A stretch of DNA of 64,000 nt, taken from positions 35,659,648 through 35,723,647 of the forward strand of contig NC_092673.1 of assembly GCF_964355755.1 (NCBI RefSeq), in the 5' to 3' direction. This document shows, piece after piece, positions 40,901 through 51,729 of this stretch (its first letter is position 1; each line of letters begins with the position of its first letter). Made by a program: the position numbers and the translations under genes. The stretch comes from Antedon mediterranea (taxonomy: Eukaryota; Echinodermata; Crinoidea; Comatulida; Antedonidae). Under the pieces are notes generated by a model, which saw only the letters and a list, made by a program, of their open reading frames with translations, made no database searches and was not told where the DNA came from.

Positions 40901-43898
40901 TATTACATGTATCTAGGCCACACGCCTAATACAAGCGCTAGATTTGTTATACATAATTGCCTATGGCCCTGTTTCTGCTGCCAACTAAATACCGTATATT
41001 ATACGGTATTTTTTTAATACCGTATATATACGGTATATTTTTGGCAGCAGAAACTGCGCTCATAAAAAATATACCGTATTTTGTATACCGTATTTTCCCC
41101 ACAAAATTTGTGGATAAAATACGGTATTTACAAATTTATACCGTATTTTTTGTACCCGTTTCTGCTGCCAATAAAAAATACCGTATTTTTTTTTTACATG
41201 ACAAAAGGTCAACATTCGTATTTTTATTTTCTGTCGCTGTCAGATGCTTTACACACGTGTATAGATATATTCGGCGAAAATGTGGAGCGAAGACGTCACA
41301 GTTTTACTAAATAAATGTGTGTGGGGAAGCTAAAATGTCTGGCCAACTAATAAAAGGGACAACCACATTTATAAAGACATTTCTAAAAAAATAAAGCAGG
41401 AGTATGGAATAGACTTGTCTCCAAAGCAAGTAAACTCAAAGCTGAAGAGCCTTGCGAAAGCAATACAACATTGCAAAATACAATAACTCGGGGAGGGAAC
41501 GAATTAATTGTCCCCATTACGATGTTTTCTGTGCTCTCACAACATCTCTATCACTAGGGCTAGGCTGTTGAAAGTGAGACGTAAAACTTCCTTTATTGCG
41601 ACTTTTAATTATCGACCAAATAAATGAATGGCAATTTGGGTAAAAAAGATGAAATTTAACACGACCACCCAAGAAGTATTGTTAGCAGAAACGGGGTACT
41701 AAAAAATACGGTATAAAAAATACCGTATTTTATACCGTATTTTTATACCGTATTTTGAGCAGTTGCAGCAGAAACAGGCCCTATGATACTGGGTATACAA
41801 TGCCATGCAGATACAGTGTAGATAATCGGATGTATTTTATGACTTGAGAGTCAAAAGTGAAACTACAGCTAGTGTATCGTTTATTATAATAAATTTCAAA
41901 AACGTCATTGCATTGCAGGTGATTCCGGTTGAGGCTAGCATGGTAGGAAATCGACACATGTACCCATACTTCTTACACTTGACAATATGCATTCTAGCCC
42001 TTATCCTATCGTCTTTAGGAATCTCTGGCTACCTAAGGTATGGACATGCAACACAGCAGATTATTATTGCAAACCTTATTGAAGAGAACGATTCCATCTT
42101 TCTTACTATTATCTACACTTTAATATGCATAAGTGTGATGCTTACATACCCATTACAGCTGTTCCCTGTCATTGAGGTTATAGAGAATGCACTCTTTTTA
42201 CCAGGTATGTATGATCAATTAAATTCTTTCATATGGCTGCAGTAGCGTGCTTAAGTTAGTGTTTACCGACCGACGACTAACCGACCGACATAGTAAGCTG
42301 TAGAGTCGCAAGCGACAAAAAATTATAAGGAGGTTGAATAATAATTTAAAAAAAAAGTTGACTATCAATTTATCCTGGAAATCACATAAGGTTTATCGCA
42401 AGTAGCGTTTGCGACGCATGATGGGAAGGGTTTGTGAAAAAACGTCACACAACGCGTACGTTACGAATCAATTCCTTGTTTGTCTTTACAGGAAAGATTT
42501 TTGGTCCAAAAACGTTAGTGGTAGAATCTGTGAATGGAGAGGGTGGTATACAAGAAGCTTCCGAGACAGACGCTTTAATTAAAGACAAATCAAAAGTAGG
42601 ATTAGCAGTTGCTGTGCCAAAATCGGTATGTAAACATTCTGCTGTCATGTGATTTAGAATGCTGTGATGATGTTCATGCTTTAATGTAGTCTGGGCTCCA
42701 GACGGAGTTTTGTCTTAATATTAGTAAAAATATAAATATTTTTGCACATATGGCGTTTCATACGTGTATTACTTGAGTATTGTTCAGACAAAAATCGCGG
42801 TCGAAATAAAAACAAATAAATAAAAAAAAAGACAATAAATGCAGACTTGGGGCAAGTCTAGCTTTAATGCGACTAATGTCATTTTTCAAGTATACAAATT
42901 CATACAATTTATCTTAAGTTGAATGTTCTGTTTCTTTTCCATGTCATATGCATACTCAGCACAATATTAAATCTTTTATGATGATGGTTTCGTCCATAAA
43001 TGTATTTTTTCTTCGACTCACTATCAATAATTTACATAAACCCCATCCTAAAACGGTTCCCACTAGAGAGGCAATGCAAGGACGTACGCGCAACGCAAGC
43101 GAGTTGACCAATGACAAGCCACTTTTCGAATAATCCATCGCTTGTGATTGGTCAAATCACTTACGTTGCGTTACGTACTTAACTTGCGTTGCGTCGCTAG
43201 TAGGAACCAAGCTTTAAGCTGCACATGTTTCAGTAAACATGTAATTATGTATAAATACAGAATACAGAATGTTATTGGTCCAAAAAAAGGAAATTCGTTT
43301 CGTTGACAAGCTCAAACAATTAGGAACCAAGCTTTAGTGTAATTTCATTAAAATACTCATGTTTCAGGTGTCGGCATGGAAACGTAATTTAATTCGCCTT
43401 TTACTTATTTGCGCTGAAGTTGGAATCGCCATTTTGTTTAAGGATCAGTATGCATATTTTGGCAGTATATTTGGTATGAATTAATTTTTATTGTTACAAA
43501 GCAAAACGAACAATTAAAACACAAACGTCTTGTAAACAATGTATGTTTTATGATTTTTAATAAAGTGTGATGTGCCTAAATATGGTAGTGTGCCCAAATA
43601 TGGTAGTAATATGACATCATCATGTCTATATATGTCACATCACATAAAGTTTGATAGTGTAGACAGAGCTTGAATAATATTTCATTAATTTATATGTTTT
43701 GCAGGAACAATTGGAGCGTCTGTTCTAGGCTACTTCTTACCCCCACTCATTCACATCAAGTTAAAACGTCATCAGGTTTGGTGGGGGATTACGGCGTTAA
43801 ACGTATTCTTACTGACTGTCTTTGGGGTTATAGGAGGATCTACGAGTCTAGGTCTTGGTATCAAAACTATTGTTGACAGAATGATCAACAACAAATGA
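34924..43898 (+). CDS. SLC36-like: SLC36-like proton-coupled amino acid transporter, copy 1 (intact)
   Basis: Seven coding exons: 34924-35031 (exon begins at 34922), 36147-36705, 40489-40583, 41919-42204, 42492-42625, 43368-43473, 43705-43898. All have GT-AG boundaries and agreeing phases; 1482 nt gives 493 aa, the usual AAAP/SLC36 size. The protein is an 11-TM-type permease. TM1 lies in exon 1 (NVLKAFIGSFYLSIAYWFSQ). The third TM region reads FITQFGYTVQYIIFLGN. The family signature F-E-G-I-G-T-V-I-P-V-E spans exons 3-4. An N-glycosylated-looking loop (N-T-S-N-V-T) lies in exon 2. The known role is H+-coupled uptake of small amino acids at plasma or lysosomal membranes; the substrate here is unknown. 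I chose ATG 34924 because it is two bases after the acceptor; it leaves a shorter N-terminus than usual, so an upstream exon is possible. Introns carry a 19-bp minisatellite, a large inverted-repeat element and a Myb-containing TIR element. Confidence 0.88.
35112..35607. repeat. 19-bp minisatellite, about 26 units
   Basis: GAGAATAGTGAGACACTGT is repeated about 26 times with almost no variation, inside intron 1 of transporter copy 1, 80 bp after the donor. Because 19 is not a multiple of three, all three minus-strand frames stay open; these are not genes. Repeats are contiguous, without spacers, so this is not CRISPR-like. Confidence 0.95.
37178..37400. mobile_element. MITE family B pieces, nested or tandem
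   Basis: Three successive family B ends occur in the same orientation (AGTTCCCAATAAGAGACGCA, GGTTCCCACTAGCGACGCAG, GGTTCCCACTAGAGACGAAA). Together they look like repeated partial duplication of one arm. Confidence 0.65.
37518..40111. mobile_element. 2.6-kb foldback element with about 840-bp inverted arms
   Basis: The left arm 37518-38353 and right arm 39221-40111 are inverted copies of high identity, starting GTACTTTATACTAA and ending in TTAGTATAAAGTAC. Each arm contains direct subrepeats of about 137 bp (TTATTGACCTTTGACCTTGA plus CAACCACTAATC). The right arm has an extra hairpin, GAGAATACTTGCGAGTCGCA and its complement, at about 40061-40092. The central 870 bp has no coding capacity. It lies within intron 2 of transporter copy 1. 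No obvious target duplication was found. Confidence 0.85.
40581..40723 (+). repeat. Tandem array of five 5' splice sites
   Basis: At the end of transporter exon 3, a unit of 29-30 bp (CACGGTAAGTACAGCAAGCT plus AGGGGGTCAG) is repeated, so identical donors GTAAGT occur at 40584, 40614, 40643, 40673 and 40703. Only the first keeps the frame; reading into the unit gives V-S-T-A-S and then TAG. Copy 2 of the gene has one good donor and one degraded second unit (47178-47222). Confidence 0.9.
40966..41779. mobile_element. TIR element with CCTATG duplication, TACGGTAT-rich ends
   Basis: The ends are GCCCTGTTTCTGCTGC (40966-40981) and GCAGCAGAAACAGGC (41765-41779), inverted with one indel. The hexamer CCTATG flanks both sides (40960-40965 and 41780-41785). 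Subterminal regions are dense in AATACCGTATTTT words on both sides. The element lies in intron 3 of transporter copy 1 and carries a broken Myb/SANT-like coding relic. Confidence 0.7.
41391..41536 (+). pseudogene. Frameshifted Myb/SANT-like (MSANTD-type) DNA-binding domain relic
   Basis: Starting near 41400 one frame reads EYGIDLSPKQVNSKLKS. A one-base shift then gives LRKQYNIAKYNNSGRERINC and PHYDVFCA. The pattern (Q-V-x2-K-x-K-x-L-R-x-x-Y, then NNSG and CP-x-Y) matches Myb/SANT-like domains, often encoded as the second protein of Harbinger-type transposons. The frameshift and nearby stops mark it as dead. It suggests the host TIR element derives from an autonomous element that encoded such a protein. 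Confidence 0.6.
42388..42450. mobile_element. MITE family C half copy
   Basis: ATAAGGTTTATCGCAAG followed by GCATGATGGGAAGGGTTTG matches the left arm of the element at 15413-15576. The right arm is absent. It ends about 40 bp before transporter exon 5. Confidence 0.65.
42691..42860. repeat. Dispersed repeat D, copy 1
   Basis: About 165 bp beginning at TCCAGACGGAGTTTTG and including CACATATGGCGTTTCATACG and GACAATAAATGCAGAC recurs at 62911-63065. Class unknown. Intronic in transporter copy 1. Confidence 0.7.
43055..43215. mobile_element. MITE family B, near full length
   Basis: Left end GGTTCCCACTAGAGAGGCAA, centre GACCAATGACAAGCC / GCTTGTGATTGGTC, right end GTCGCTAGTAGGAACCAAGC. A stray right end recurs at 43321-43336. 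Confidence 0.85.
43560..43671. mobile_element. MITE family A, left-truncated
   Basis: Core TAAATATGGTAGTGTGCC and right end GATAGTGTAGACAGAGCTT. It ends 33 bp before the acceptor of the last exon of transporter copy 1. Confidence 0.8.
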
Positions 43899-44271
43899 AA
43901 ATAACTAAATCATGGTGATATTTGTCCATTATAAGCTTGAATGTAATTTGTATGTTATAGGTCTTAATACAAAAATATTATTTTATAGTTTTAAAATTAT
44001 GAATATTTATTATTAGTCAAGCTTTAAAAAGCTATTTAAACATTTTAATTGGTGCAATTAATTTTAACATATTATACAGTCTACAGTTACAAAAAGAGGT
44101 CAAATTAGTATATGAAAAGACGCTTATTATTAACAAAATTTATGAGGTTATAAAAATGATATCTAAAACTATTTTACATAATATCAGGAATGTATATAAT
44201 ACATAAATAAATATTTTATATTATATATCAATTGGAAAAGTGGTTACTCTGTTTTATTAACTAACTGCACA

Positions 44272-44503
44272 GACGCAACGCAAACACGTAGACGCAACAA
44301 GTAAGATGACCAATGACAAGCGACAGTTCGACGCAACGCAAACACGTAGACGCAACAAGTAAGATGACCAATGACAAGCGACAGTTCGACGCAACGCAAA
44401 CACGTAGACGCAACAAGTAAGATGACCAATGACAAGCGACAGTTCGACGCAACGCAAACACGTAGACGCAACAAGTAAGATGACCAATGACAAGCGACAG
44501 TTC
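44272..44503. repeat. 58-bp tandem array made from a family B MITE arm
   Basis: Four units of 58 bp (GACGCAACGCAAACACGTAG, ACGCAACAAGTAAGATGACC, AATGACAAGCGACAGTTC). The unit is recognisably one arm of family B, so a transposon fragment has become a minisatellite. Open frames across it are artefacts. Confidence 0.9.
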
Positions 44504-44703
44504 GAATAATCATTTCTTTTTGGTCAAATTACAATGTATGCACTACAAAAGTTAGAGCAAGTGGAGCAATAACGTTTGCTCCTAAATGGAAGAAGAACCA
44601 ATCTTGAGCAGGTAAGTCGAAACAAGGCAATCTAACAACAGGATGAGCTCCGGAGATCAAAGGGTTTATCTGTGGCTGCGACACGATAGGTTTCATGGCC
44701 CTT

Positions 44704-44928
44704 AAAGCTTGGTTCCCACTAGTGACGCAACGTAACGCAACCAACGCAACGTAGGAAAATGCCCTTCCACTCATTGTGCTTACCCCCGCCTGCGTGAAAT
44801 CAAACCTGCGATGTTTGCAGCATGCACTGTTGCATCGTCGGTTCCCACTTGTGATTACGCAATACAGCATTTTGCGTCGATACGTCGCTGCGTTACGTTA
44901 CGTTGCGTCTAGTGGGAACCACGCTTAA
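44704..44928. mobile_element. MITE family B, long variant
   Basis: Complete ends (AAGCTTGGTTCCCACTAGTG and TAGTGGGAACCACGCTT) enclose a different centre. That centre contains GGTTCCCACTTGTGATTACG and AACCTGCGATGTTTGCAGCA, shared with the element at 59879-60153. Confidence 0.8.
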
Positions 44929-45910
44929 CAGACGCCGCGTGCACAGCGGAGAAAATGCACATAGTACAATACTGTTGGTATTGTCGCAGCCAGACATAAG
45001 ATCAAAAGACTTTTACGAGTTCTTTGGTGGCCGAAATAAACCTACATACGGTAATATATTTATTTGAAAAATTCAAATCAAAGTTAACTATTAACTACAA
45101 TACCAAAACATAGGCCTACCAGCAGATATGGCATATGGAACTGATAATCAACAAGGGTTTTGGAATCCAAATTTCAGAGCCAGAGAATCTATACATTATA
45201 ATATACAATGACAGTCGCAAATCAAAAACAAATTTTAAACTCCTTCCAATGAAGACATGACCAGAAGGAATATGGACACAAAATAGTTGTACCACTTAAA
45301 TGGATATACTTAGACTATTCTGCTGTAACATAGTTTAGCCTGGAGATAATTCTACACTAGAACATTTGGGTAATTTGTTTACAGAAAAAACAAACACAAA
45401 CAAAAGCTTATTCTTTTTTGGGCATGTATTGGGAAATTTCCCGTTTCTTTGCAGTTTCCAATTTGGACTAATTAGGTGATATTGTGATTTTCCAAAGGTT
45501 ATATATTATGTGTATGAGGCCTAGGGATATTGTTAAAGGCAGGACGTATAGCTTAACATATTGCCACACTTGGCGTTTGAATGTTTTGAAGGTCCTGCAG
45601 CAGCAGAAAGATAGGTGGTTTAAAGTTAACTTATCCAGGAGAATTCCTCGACGTTTGTGGTTGTTGAGGTATACATTCTTTTATTCCGATGTCACGCTGT
45701 GTCAAGGAATAGTAAATATATTAGGTACAGAGGTCAAAGGTTACGTTATTGTTATATAGTTACAATTTAATAGTTCCAGACATGCATACATAAACAAATA
45801 TAACTGCGTTTTTTAAAACCTAACAATGGTTGGTATTTTATCAGTCTGTCGTGGTCTGTATTAGCTATATTACCATCGATATATCCACTCGACATTTTTG
45901 TATTTCAGTC

Positions 45911-48900
45911 ATGGTTTCCTGCGGACGAAATTTTGTAGATTTTGCAAATGATTTGTTGGATGTACATACCTTAGTATTGCTTATTGGTTCAGCCAATGCG
46001 GTTTACTTGTGAGTAAATCATTGTTATTAATTGAATATAAAATGAAGTAAAATAAAATGTCAATGAGTTATTGTTTTTAGTTAGAAAAAATGTCGCTCCG
46101 AGTGTCTTGTAATAGGCCTAAGGTAAACCCAACCAAATTAGGAGAATCCTAAACGGTCCAATTCTATATTTAAATTAAGAAGACATGTGTATTGATAATT
46201 AGACATTATTAATATGTATTGATAATTAGACATTATTAGTAATTATAATCTTAATTTCAACATTGCTTATTTTGTACATTGACTATTTTTTGGGAAAATT
46301 TGTATTTACAGTTGAGTCTAATATGCATCGTAGTAATAGCCCTAGCAACAGATTACTGCACTAATTTAATGATTGTATGCAAGTATGAGATTATTGATAG
46401 ACTGACAAGAATTGATAAAGACGAACAAGATATAACGACTGAAGAAAAGGAACACCAGAACAAGGAACGTGAAAGAATTAGCCGAAATCTTACTTATGCA
46501 GAAATTGCAAATTTCAGTTTAGGAAAGAAAGGCTTGTATACCGTTAACGCTGCAATTTTCATTACGCAATTTGGATACACAATTCAATATATAATATTTC
46601 TTGGAAACACAGTGCAATCTCTATTTCTATTTGGTGATACACCAGTTACAAATACTAGCACTATTACGGTGGCGGACAATGCCAGAGTAGGCCTAACTAC
46701 TTCACCAACATATAACCTAGTCGTTCTTATACCGATTCCTTTTTTTATTGCGTGTTCGTTGTTACGGGATGTCCGTAATTTGGCACCAATAAGTTTGGCT
46801 GGAAATGCTGCAATATTTTGTGGATTGTTTGCAACTCTTGCAATTATTTATAGTGGTAAAGTATATTGTTTATTTATGAAAACATTCCATGATTTTACAT
46901 ATCAATAACAGTAGGTTTTAGGCTATAGATGGAAAATATGCCTTACTCATTGTACAAAATAGTGAATGCTTATTATGCGTTGAATAGTGAGAATATTACA
47001 CTATTGGTTGTCGGATTTACTGCTCTATTTAACGAGCGATTTATTACCTTTTTTATTTTTTTCAAATTATTTTCTTCATTAGATTTTCATGTTGCTGATG
47101 AAATAGAATATTTTAAATGGGCAGCTTTACCTATGCTATTTGGAACATTATCTGGGGCATTTGAAGGCATTGGCACTGTAAGTACAGCAAGCTAGGGGGT
47201 CAGCACTATAAGAACATCCAGCTAGGGGGTCAGGGAGCAGCATCAGACATTTTAAGGAGTCAGCCAGCATGCTGCCTATGGAATTTAAAAACCAATTGAA
47301 GTATATTATAAAGAACAAACATAAATAATGAATTATTATCGCTCGACTAAGAAGTCAAGAAAATGGAACCTATACAAAGAAAGCAAACCTTAAAAATACA
47401 TTTTATACTGATAAACCACATATTTATTCTATATTATTTAACAAATAATAATAGATTTCAAAAACGTCATTGCATTGCAGGTGATTCCGGTTGAGGCTAG
47501 CATGGTAGGAAATCGACACATGTACCCATACTTCCTACACTTTACAATATGCATTCTAGCCCTTATCCTATCGTCTTTAGGAATCTCTGGCTACTTAAGG
47601 TATGGACATGCAACACAGCAGATTATTATTGAAAATCTTATTGAAGACGAGAATTCTATGTTTCTTACTATAGTGTATTCTTTGATATGCATAAGTGTGA
47701 TGCTTACATACCCACTGCAGCTGTTCCCTGTCATTGAGGTCATAGAGAATGCATTCTTTTTACCAGGTATGTATATGATCAATTAAATTATCACCAGAAA
47801 ATAATAAAATCAAATTTGCTTGAAAAACGCATGTTGGTTCCCATTGACGTAACGTAGTGGCAACGGAAGGACAAACGCAAAACAGATTACGCGACACTAA
47901 TCTAAACATGGTTTTACTGTAATATGAATGTTTTTTAACTGCTATAAAACTATCTTAATTTTCAATATGTGTACGTTAAAAAAAGTGTCGTATTTCTTAG
48001 GCGATTCCTTTATTTATTACAATAAACTAAACTGTAAAATAAACATATTTGTATCTTTTTAAAGGCAAGATTTTTGGTCCTGAGAATGGATCAGAGACAG
48101 ATACTTTAATTAAAGAAAAAGCAATAGCGGGCGTAGCGGTTGCTGTTCCAACATCGGTATGTACATGAGTTAATTTACTAATGACTCGGTTACCTCACTA
48201 ATAATATTAATTCTTAATTCGAACAATTCTTGATCGACTACTTGGCATGTTTAGGCTAATTCAGTTGATGAACACCACACCAGTTCACACTTGCCAAATT
48301 ATTATATTATTTTTAGTTTAAATGTTTTGTTTCTTTTTCATTCAAAAAATTAAAGAGTCTTGAGGGACTTGATGATGTCATATCACTACCATATTTATAC
48401 ACTATACTACTCTATACACTTTCTTGCCAAACTAGTTTGATAGTGTAGACAGAGCTTTACAAGCTAAATTAATTCTTACTTTAAATACATCTGACTTGTT
48501 ACAACAGCATAACGTACCCGCAATGAACTCCGAGTACTAATTACACGGTTCTCATGTCGTTTATGAATTATTACGTCATTCTGTTAATTAATCATGCGAG
48601 ACGGATTGTAACTAGCGCCATCACATTCGTTGCTTTAGCATTTGCTCTTTTTTCATTTTATTTATTGAAACTTAATAAATGAATTTGAATTTAGCTTGTT
48701 GGTATAAAATCCAAATACTAATTATTTTGGTTAATTTTAATATGCATTCTAAGCATTATTTCACTAAGACTTAAGTTAAAATACTCATGTTTCAGGTGTC
48801 GGCATGGAAACGTAATTTAATTCGCCTTTTACTTATTTGCGCTGAAGTTGGAATCGCCATTTTCTTCAAGAATCAGTATGCATATTTTAGCAGTATAATT

Positions 48901-49351
48901 GGTATGACTTAATTATGAATTTGTTATAATAAAATTAATAATTGGGAGAATGGGAGAAAATCAAATTTACACATTAATTTTGTTCTGCCTGGGGCAGGCT
49001 GAAAACAAAACATATTAAAGCAGCTATCAATTTATGTTAAAGGATGGCTATGACACACAGACAGACAAACAAATGACCGAGAAACTGTTGGTTGTCCTGT
49101 AATATTACAATTTATATTCCAGTAATGTATACAGTATCTTTGTTCTAAAATTCACAGGATCAATTGGAGCGCCTGTTCTAGCCTACTTCTTACCACCACT
49201 CATTCATATCAAGTTAAAACGTCATCAGGTATGGTGGGGGATTACAGCATTAAACGTATTCTTACTGACTGTCTTTGGGGTTATAGGAGGATCTACAAGT
49301 CTAGGTCTTGGTATCAAAACTATTGTTGACAGAATGATCAACAACCAATGA
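45911..49351 (+). CDS. SLC36-like: SLC36-like transporter, copy 2 (first coding exon frameshifted)
   Basis: Exons parallel to copy 1: 45911-46008 (exon begins 45909), 46312-46855, 47083-47177, 47481-47766, 48065-48156, 48796-48901, 49158-49351. Exons 2-7 are open, in phase (439 codons including the stop) and very similar to copy 1; the exon 5 linker is 14 codons shorter. In exon 1 the segment after GCAAATG is 10 bp shorter than in copy 1. The TM1 frame is therefore lost, and joining to exon 2 gives an immediate stop. Either copy 2 is a young pseudogene, or it starts elsewhere: an unidentified first exon, or an internal Met in exon 2 (M-I-V-C-K-Y) that would skip the first two TM regions. Conservation of exons 2-7 argues that function was lost recently or not at all. 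Confidence 0.75.
48364..48459. mobile_element. MITE family A, deleted copy
   Basis: Part of the core (GATGATGTCATATCACTACC) and the full right end (GATAGTGTAGACAGAGCTTT) remain. Intron between exons 5 and 6 of transporter copy 2. Confidence 0.8.
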
Positions 49352-49936
49352 AAATAGCTAAATAATGTTGTCAGGAAACTATAGATCTATCTTCGATATG
49401 GGACAACATATCACCATGACGACCAATTCTTATTATATCTATAAGCAAAGTTAACTATTAACTAACTGTTAACTAAAAACATACCAGCAAATAGTTGGCT
49501 GTATAAAATACTATATGTACTAAACTACTGAGTGTTTTTGGGGATTTAAAACCAAAATTCAAACAAAATTAATATATAATACCAGCGGATATAATTAGTC
49601 TTAGTTTCTCAACACGTTCAGTGATTGAAAGAAACCGGAATAGAGTATCGAAAATAAGTTCTTTGTAACACTTTATCATTAATAATTGTGTTGGGATTTT
49701 GGAGAGATCATACATCGACAGTTTGTTTGTTTCTGCGGAATTTGTTGACGATTTGTGCTCAAAGGAAAGTTACATTTCAATAATCCTCAACAAAATGGGT
49801 ATTTGACCCGATTGTGGAAATAAATGTGTGATTATAACATAACCAGTTACCAAATTAATGGATATATGCCAAGTCATATTAAAAAGCAAGATCATTGAAG
49901 TAAATCATCCAGAAACGATCTCTATTATAGATAATA
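49352..49936. other. 3' flank of transporter copy 2
   Basis: AT-rich. It shares GTTAACTATTAACTA- and ACATACCAGCA-type words with the DNA after copy 1 (about 45075-45130), so the duplication extended past the gene. It also contains the unmarked 5' region of the next open frame. Confidence 0.5.
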
Positions 49937-50491
49937 ATGATGAAGGCCACAGATTGTTCACTGTTTTTCTTTACATATTGTGTTGTAGCTGCCATTCAAA
50001 TCACGATGTGTTATGATTGTATTAAAAAGCAGAAAGTTACTGAAAGTCAAATAAAACTAGTTGGCTTTGGTCGTCTGTTTTATCAGCATTCATTGTATAA
50101 ACAAGTTAATTTTGCCAGTATAAAAGATCGCTTGGCGCCAGAAAAATCACCACCAGCTTATTTTCTTCATTCTGGTCATTTTTATATTCTCAGTTACAGC
50201 AAGCAAAATTCATGCAAGTGGCATCGTATAAAACACCGATATTTCAACAGAAAAATATACATAAAAACAGGTAATAAAAGAAAAAAGTGTTACACATTCC
50301 TACAGTGTTACTGGCATAAGCGGAAATATTACTGCTTTAAAAATGGACGTTACATAAAGCAACGTATAGTCCATAAATATGGTAAAACCTGCATTCATCA
50401 TGTACATCGCTGTAGGCATCCGGAAAATCATCATCTATTTTCGAATTCAGAGGCGATGTTCACTTTTAGACATCGCTTTACATATAAATAA
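49937..50491 (+). CDS. Hypothetical small secreted basic protein
   Basis: The 184-aa open frame starts M-M-K-A-T-D and has a hydrophobic segment (L-F-F-F-T-Y-C-V-V-A-A-I, residues 9-20) that looks like a signal peptide, with likely cleavage before C-Y-D-C. The mature part is very basic and rich in Tyr, His and Lys, with several cysteines. I do not recognise the family. The segment Y-Y-C-F-K-N-G ... H-K-Y-G-K-T-C-I-H (about residues 128-150) loosely recalls the C-terminal strands of FGF beta-trefoils, and the mature length would suit. The rest does not align convincingly. No intron is evident. It could be an exon of a larger gene. Confidence 0.45.
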   Translation: MMKATDCSLFFFTYCVVAAIQITMCYDCIKKQKVTESQIKLVGFGRLFYQHSLYKQVNFASIKDRLAPEKSPPAYFLHSGHFYILSYSKQNSCKWHRIKHRYFNRKIYIKTGNKRKKCYTFLQCYWHKRKYYCFKNGRYIKQRIVHKYGKTCIHHVHRCRHPENHHLFSNSEAMFTFRHRFTYK

Positions 50492-50605
50492 CATTACGAC
50501 CATAATTGTCTTGACATCTTGTGTAATGATAAGTTTTAATTTCTTTGTTGACAGTAATTATACGATATATAAGTTGAAAGATTATTATTCATGGATTGCG
50601 ATTTT

Positions 50606-50737
50606 GCACCATTACGTGAGTTGACAAATCACAAGCGACAGTTCGGATGATCTATCGCGTCGTGATTGGTCCGAATTACTTGTGGCGTGCTTCTTACGTC
50701 CGTTCCGCGTGCGGGTGGGTACCAAGAAAAAAAAAGC
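50606..50737. mobile_element. MITE family B remnant
   Basis: GAGTTGACAAATCACAAGCG and GTCGTGATTGGTCCGAATTA form the centre, and the right end GCGGGTGGGTACCAAG is degraded. Confidence 0.6.
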
Positions 50738-50840
50738 TTTAGTCTAGATACTCAAGAAAACACTTCTTACTTTACATCCAACAGTATTGTAATCCATCTA
50801 CACAACGCACGACATCAAGAACAATACTAATAATACTAGC

Positions 50841-51729
50841 GACCACAGTATACGACCAGCAGTGCATGCACACAGCGTACAATCAGTACAACGTACACGC
50901 AGTATACGACCAGCAGTGCAGCTGCACACAGCGTACAATCAGTACAACGTACACGCAATATACGACCAGCAGTGCATGCACACAGCGTACAATCAGTACA
51001 CGCAGTATACGACCAGCAGTGCAGCATGCACACAGCGTACAATCAGTACACGCAGTATACGACCAGCAGTGCATGCACACAGCGTACAATCAGTACAACG
51101 TACACGCAGTATACGACCAGCAGTGCAGCATGCACACAGCGTACACTCAGTAAAACGTACACGCAGTATACGACCAGCAGTGCAGCATGCACACAGCGTA
51201 CAATCAGTACAACGTACACGCAGTATACGACCAGCAGTGCATGCACACAGCGTACAATCAGTACACGCAGTATACGACCAGCAGTGCATGCACACAGCGT
51301 ACAATCAGTACAACGTACACGCAGTATACGACCAGCAGTGCATGCACACAGCGTACACTCAGTACAACGTACACGCAGTATACGACCAGCAGTGCATGCA
51401 CACAGCGTACAATCAGTACAACGTACACGCAGTATACGACCAGCAGTGCATGCACACAGCGTACACTCAGTACAACGTACACGCAGTATACGACCAGCAG
51501 TGCAGCATGCACACAGCGTACAATCAGTACAACGTACACGCAGTATACGACCAGCAGTGCAGCATGCACACAGCGTACACTCAGTACAACGTACACGCAG
51601 TATACGACCAGCAGTGCATGCACACAGCGTACACTCAGTACAACGTACACGCAGTATACGACCAGCAGTGCATGCACACAGCGTACAATCAGTACAACGT
51701 ACACGCAGTATACGACCAGCAGTGCAGCA
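50841..51729. repeat. 54-bp minisatellite, left block
   Basis: About 17 units of roughly 54 bp (TGCATGCACACAGCGTACAA, TCAGTACAACGTACACGCAG, TATACGACCAGCAG) vary by a 3-bp GCA insertion, a missing ACAACGT segment and AATC/ACTC substitutions. The array is interrupted at 51730 by the BEL/Pao element and resumes at 58843. Long open frames on both strands here are periodicity artefacts. Confidence 0.95.

Larger units (their letters stand above)
43899..45908. other. Spacer between the two transporter copies
   Basis: This holds the 3' flank of copy 1, two family B structures (44272-44503 and 44704-44928) and the duplicated upstream DNA of copy 2. The stretch just before 45909 resembles the stretch before 34922. 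An open frame at 45484-45759 (+) has no recognisable family, splice context or composition and I do not call it a gene. Confidence 0.6.

Noticed and set aside
41081-41314. Phe/Tyr/Ile-rich open frames
   Set aside because: They come from AATACCGTATTTT-type subterminal repeats of a TIR element.
45484-45759. A 91-codon open frame as a small gene between the transporters
   Set aside because: No recognisable domain, no promoter or splice context, and length expected by chance in this much sequence.
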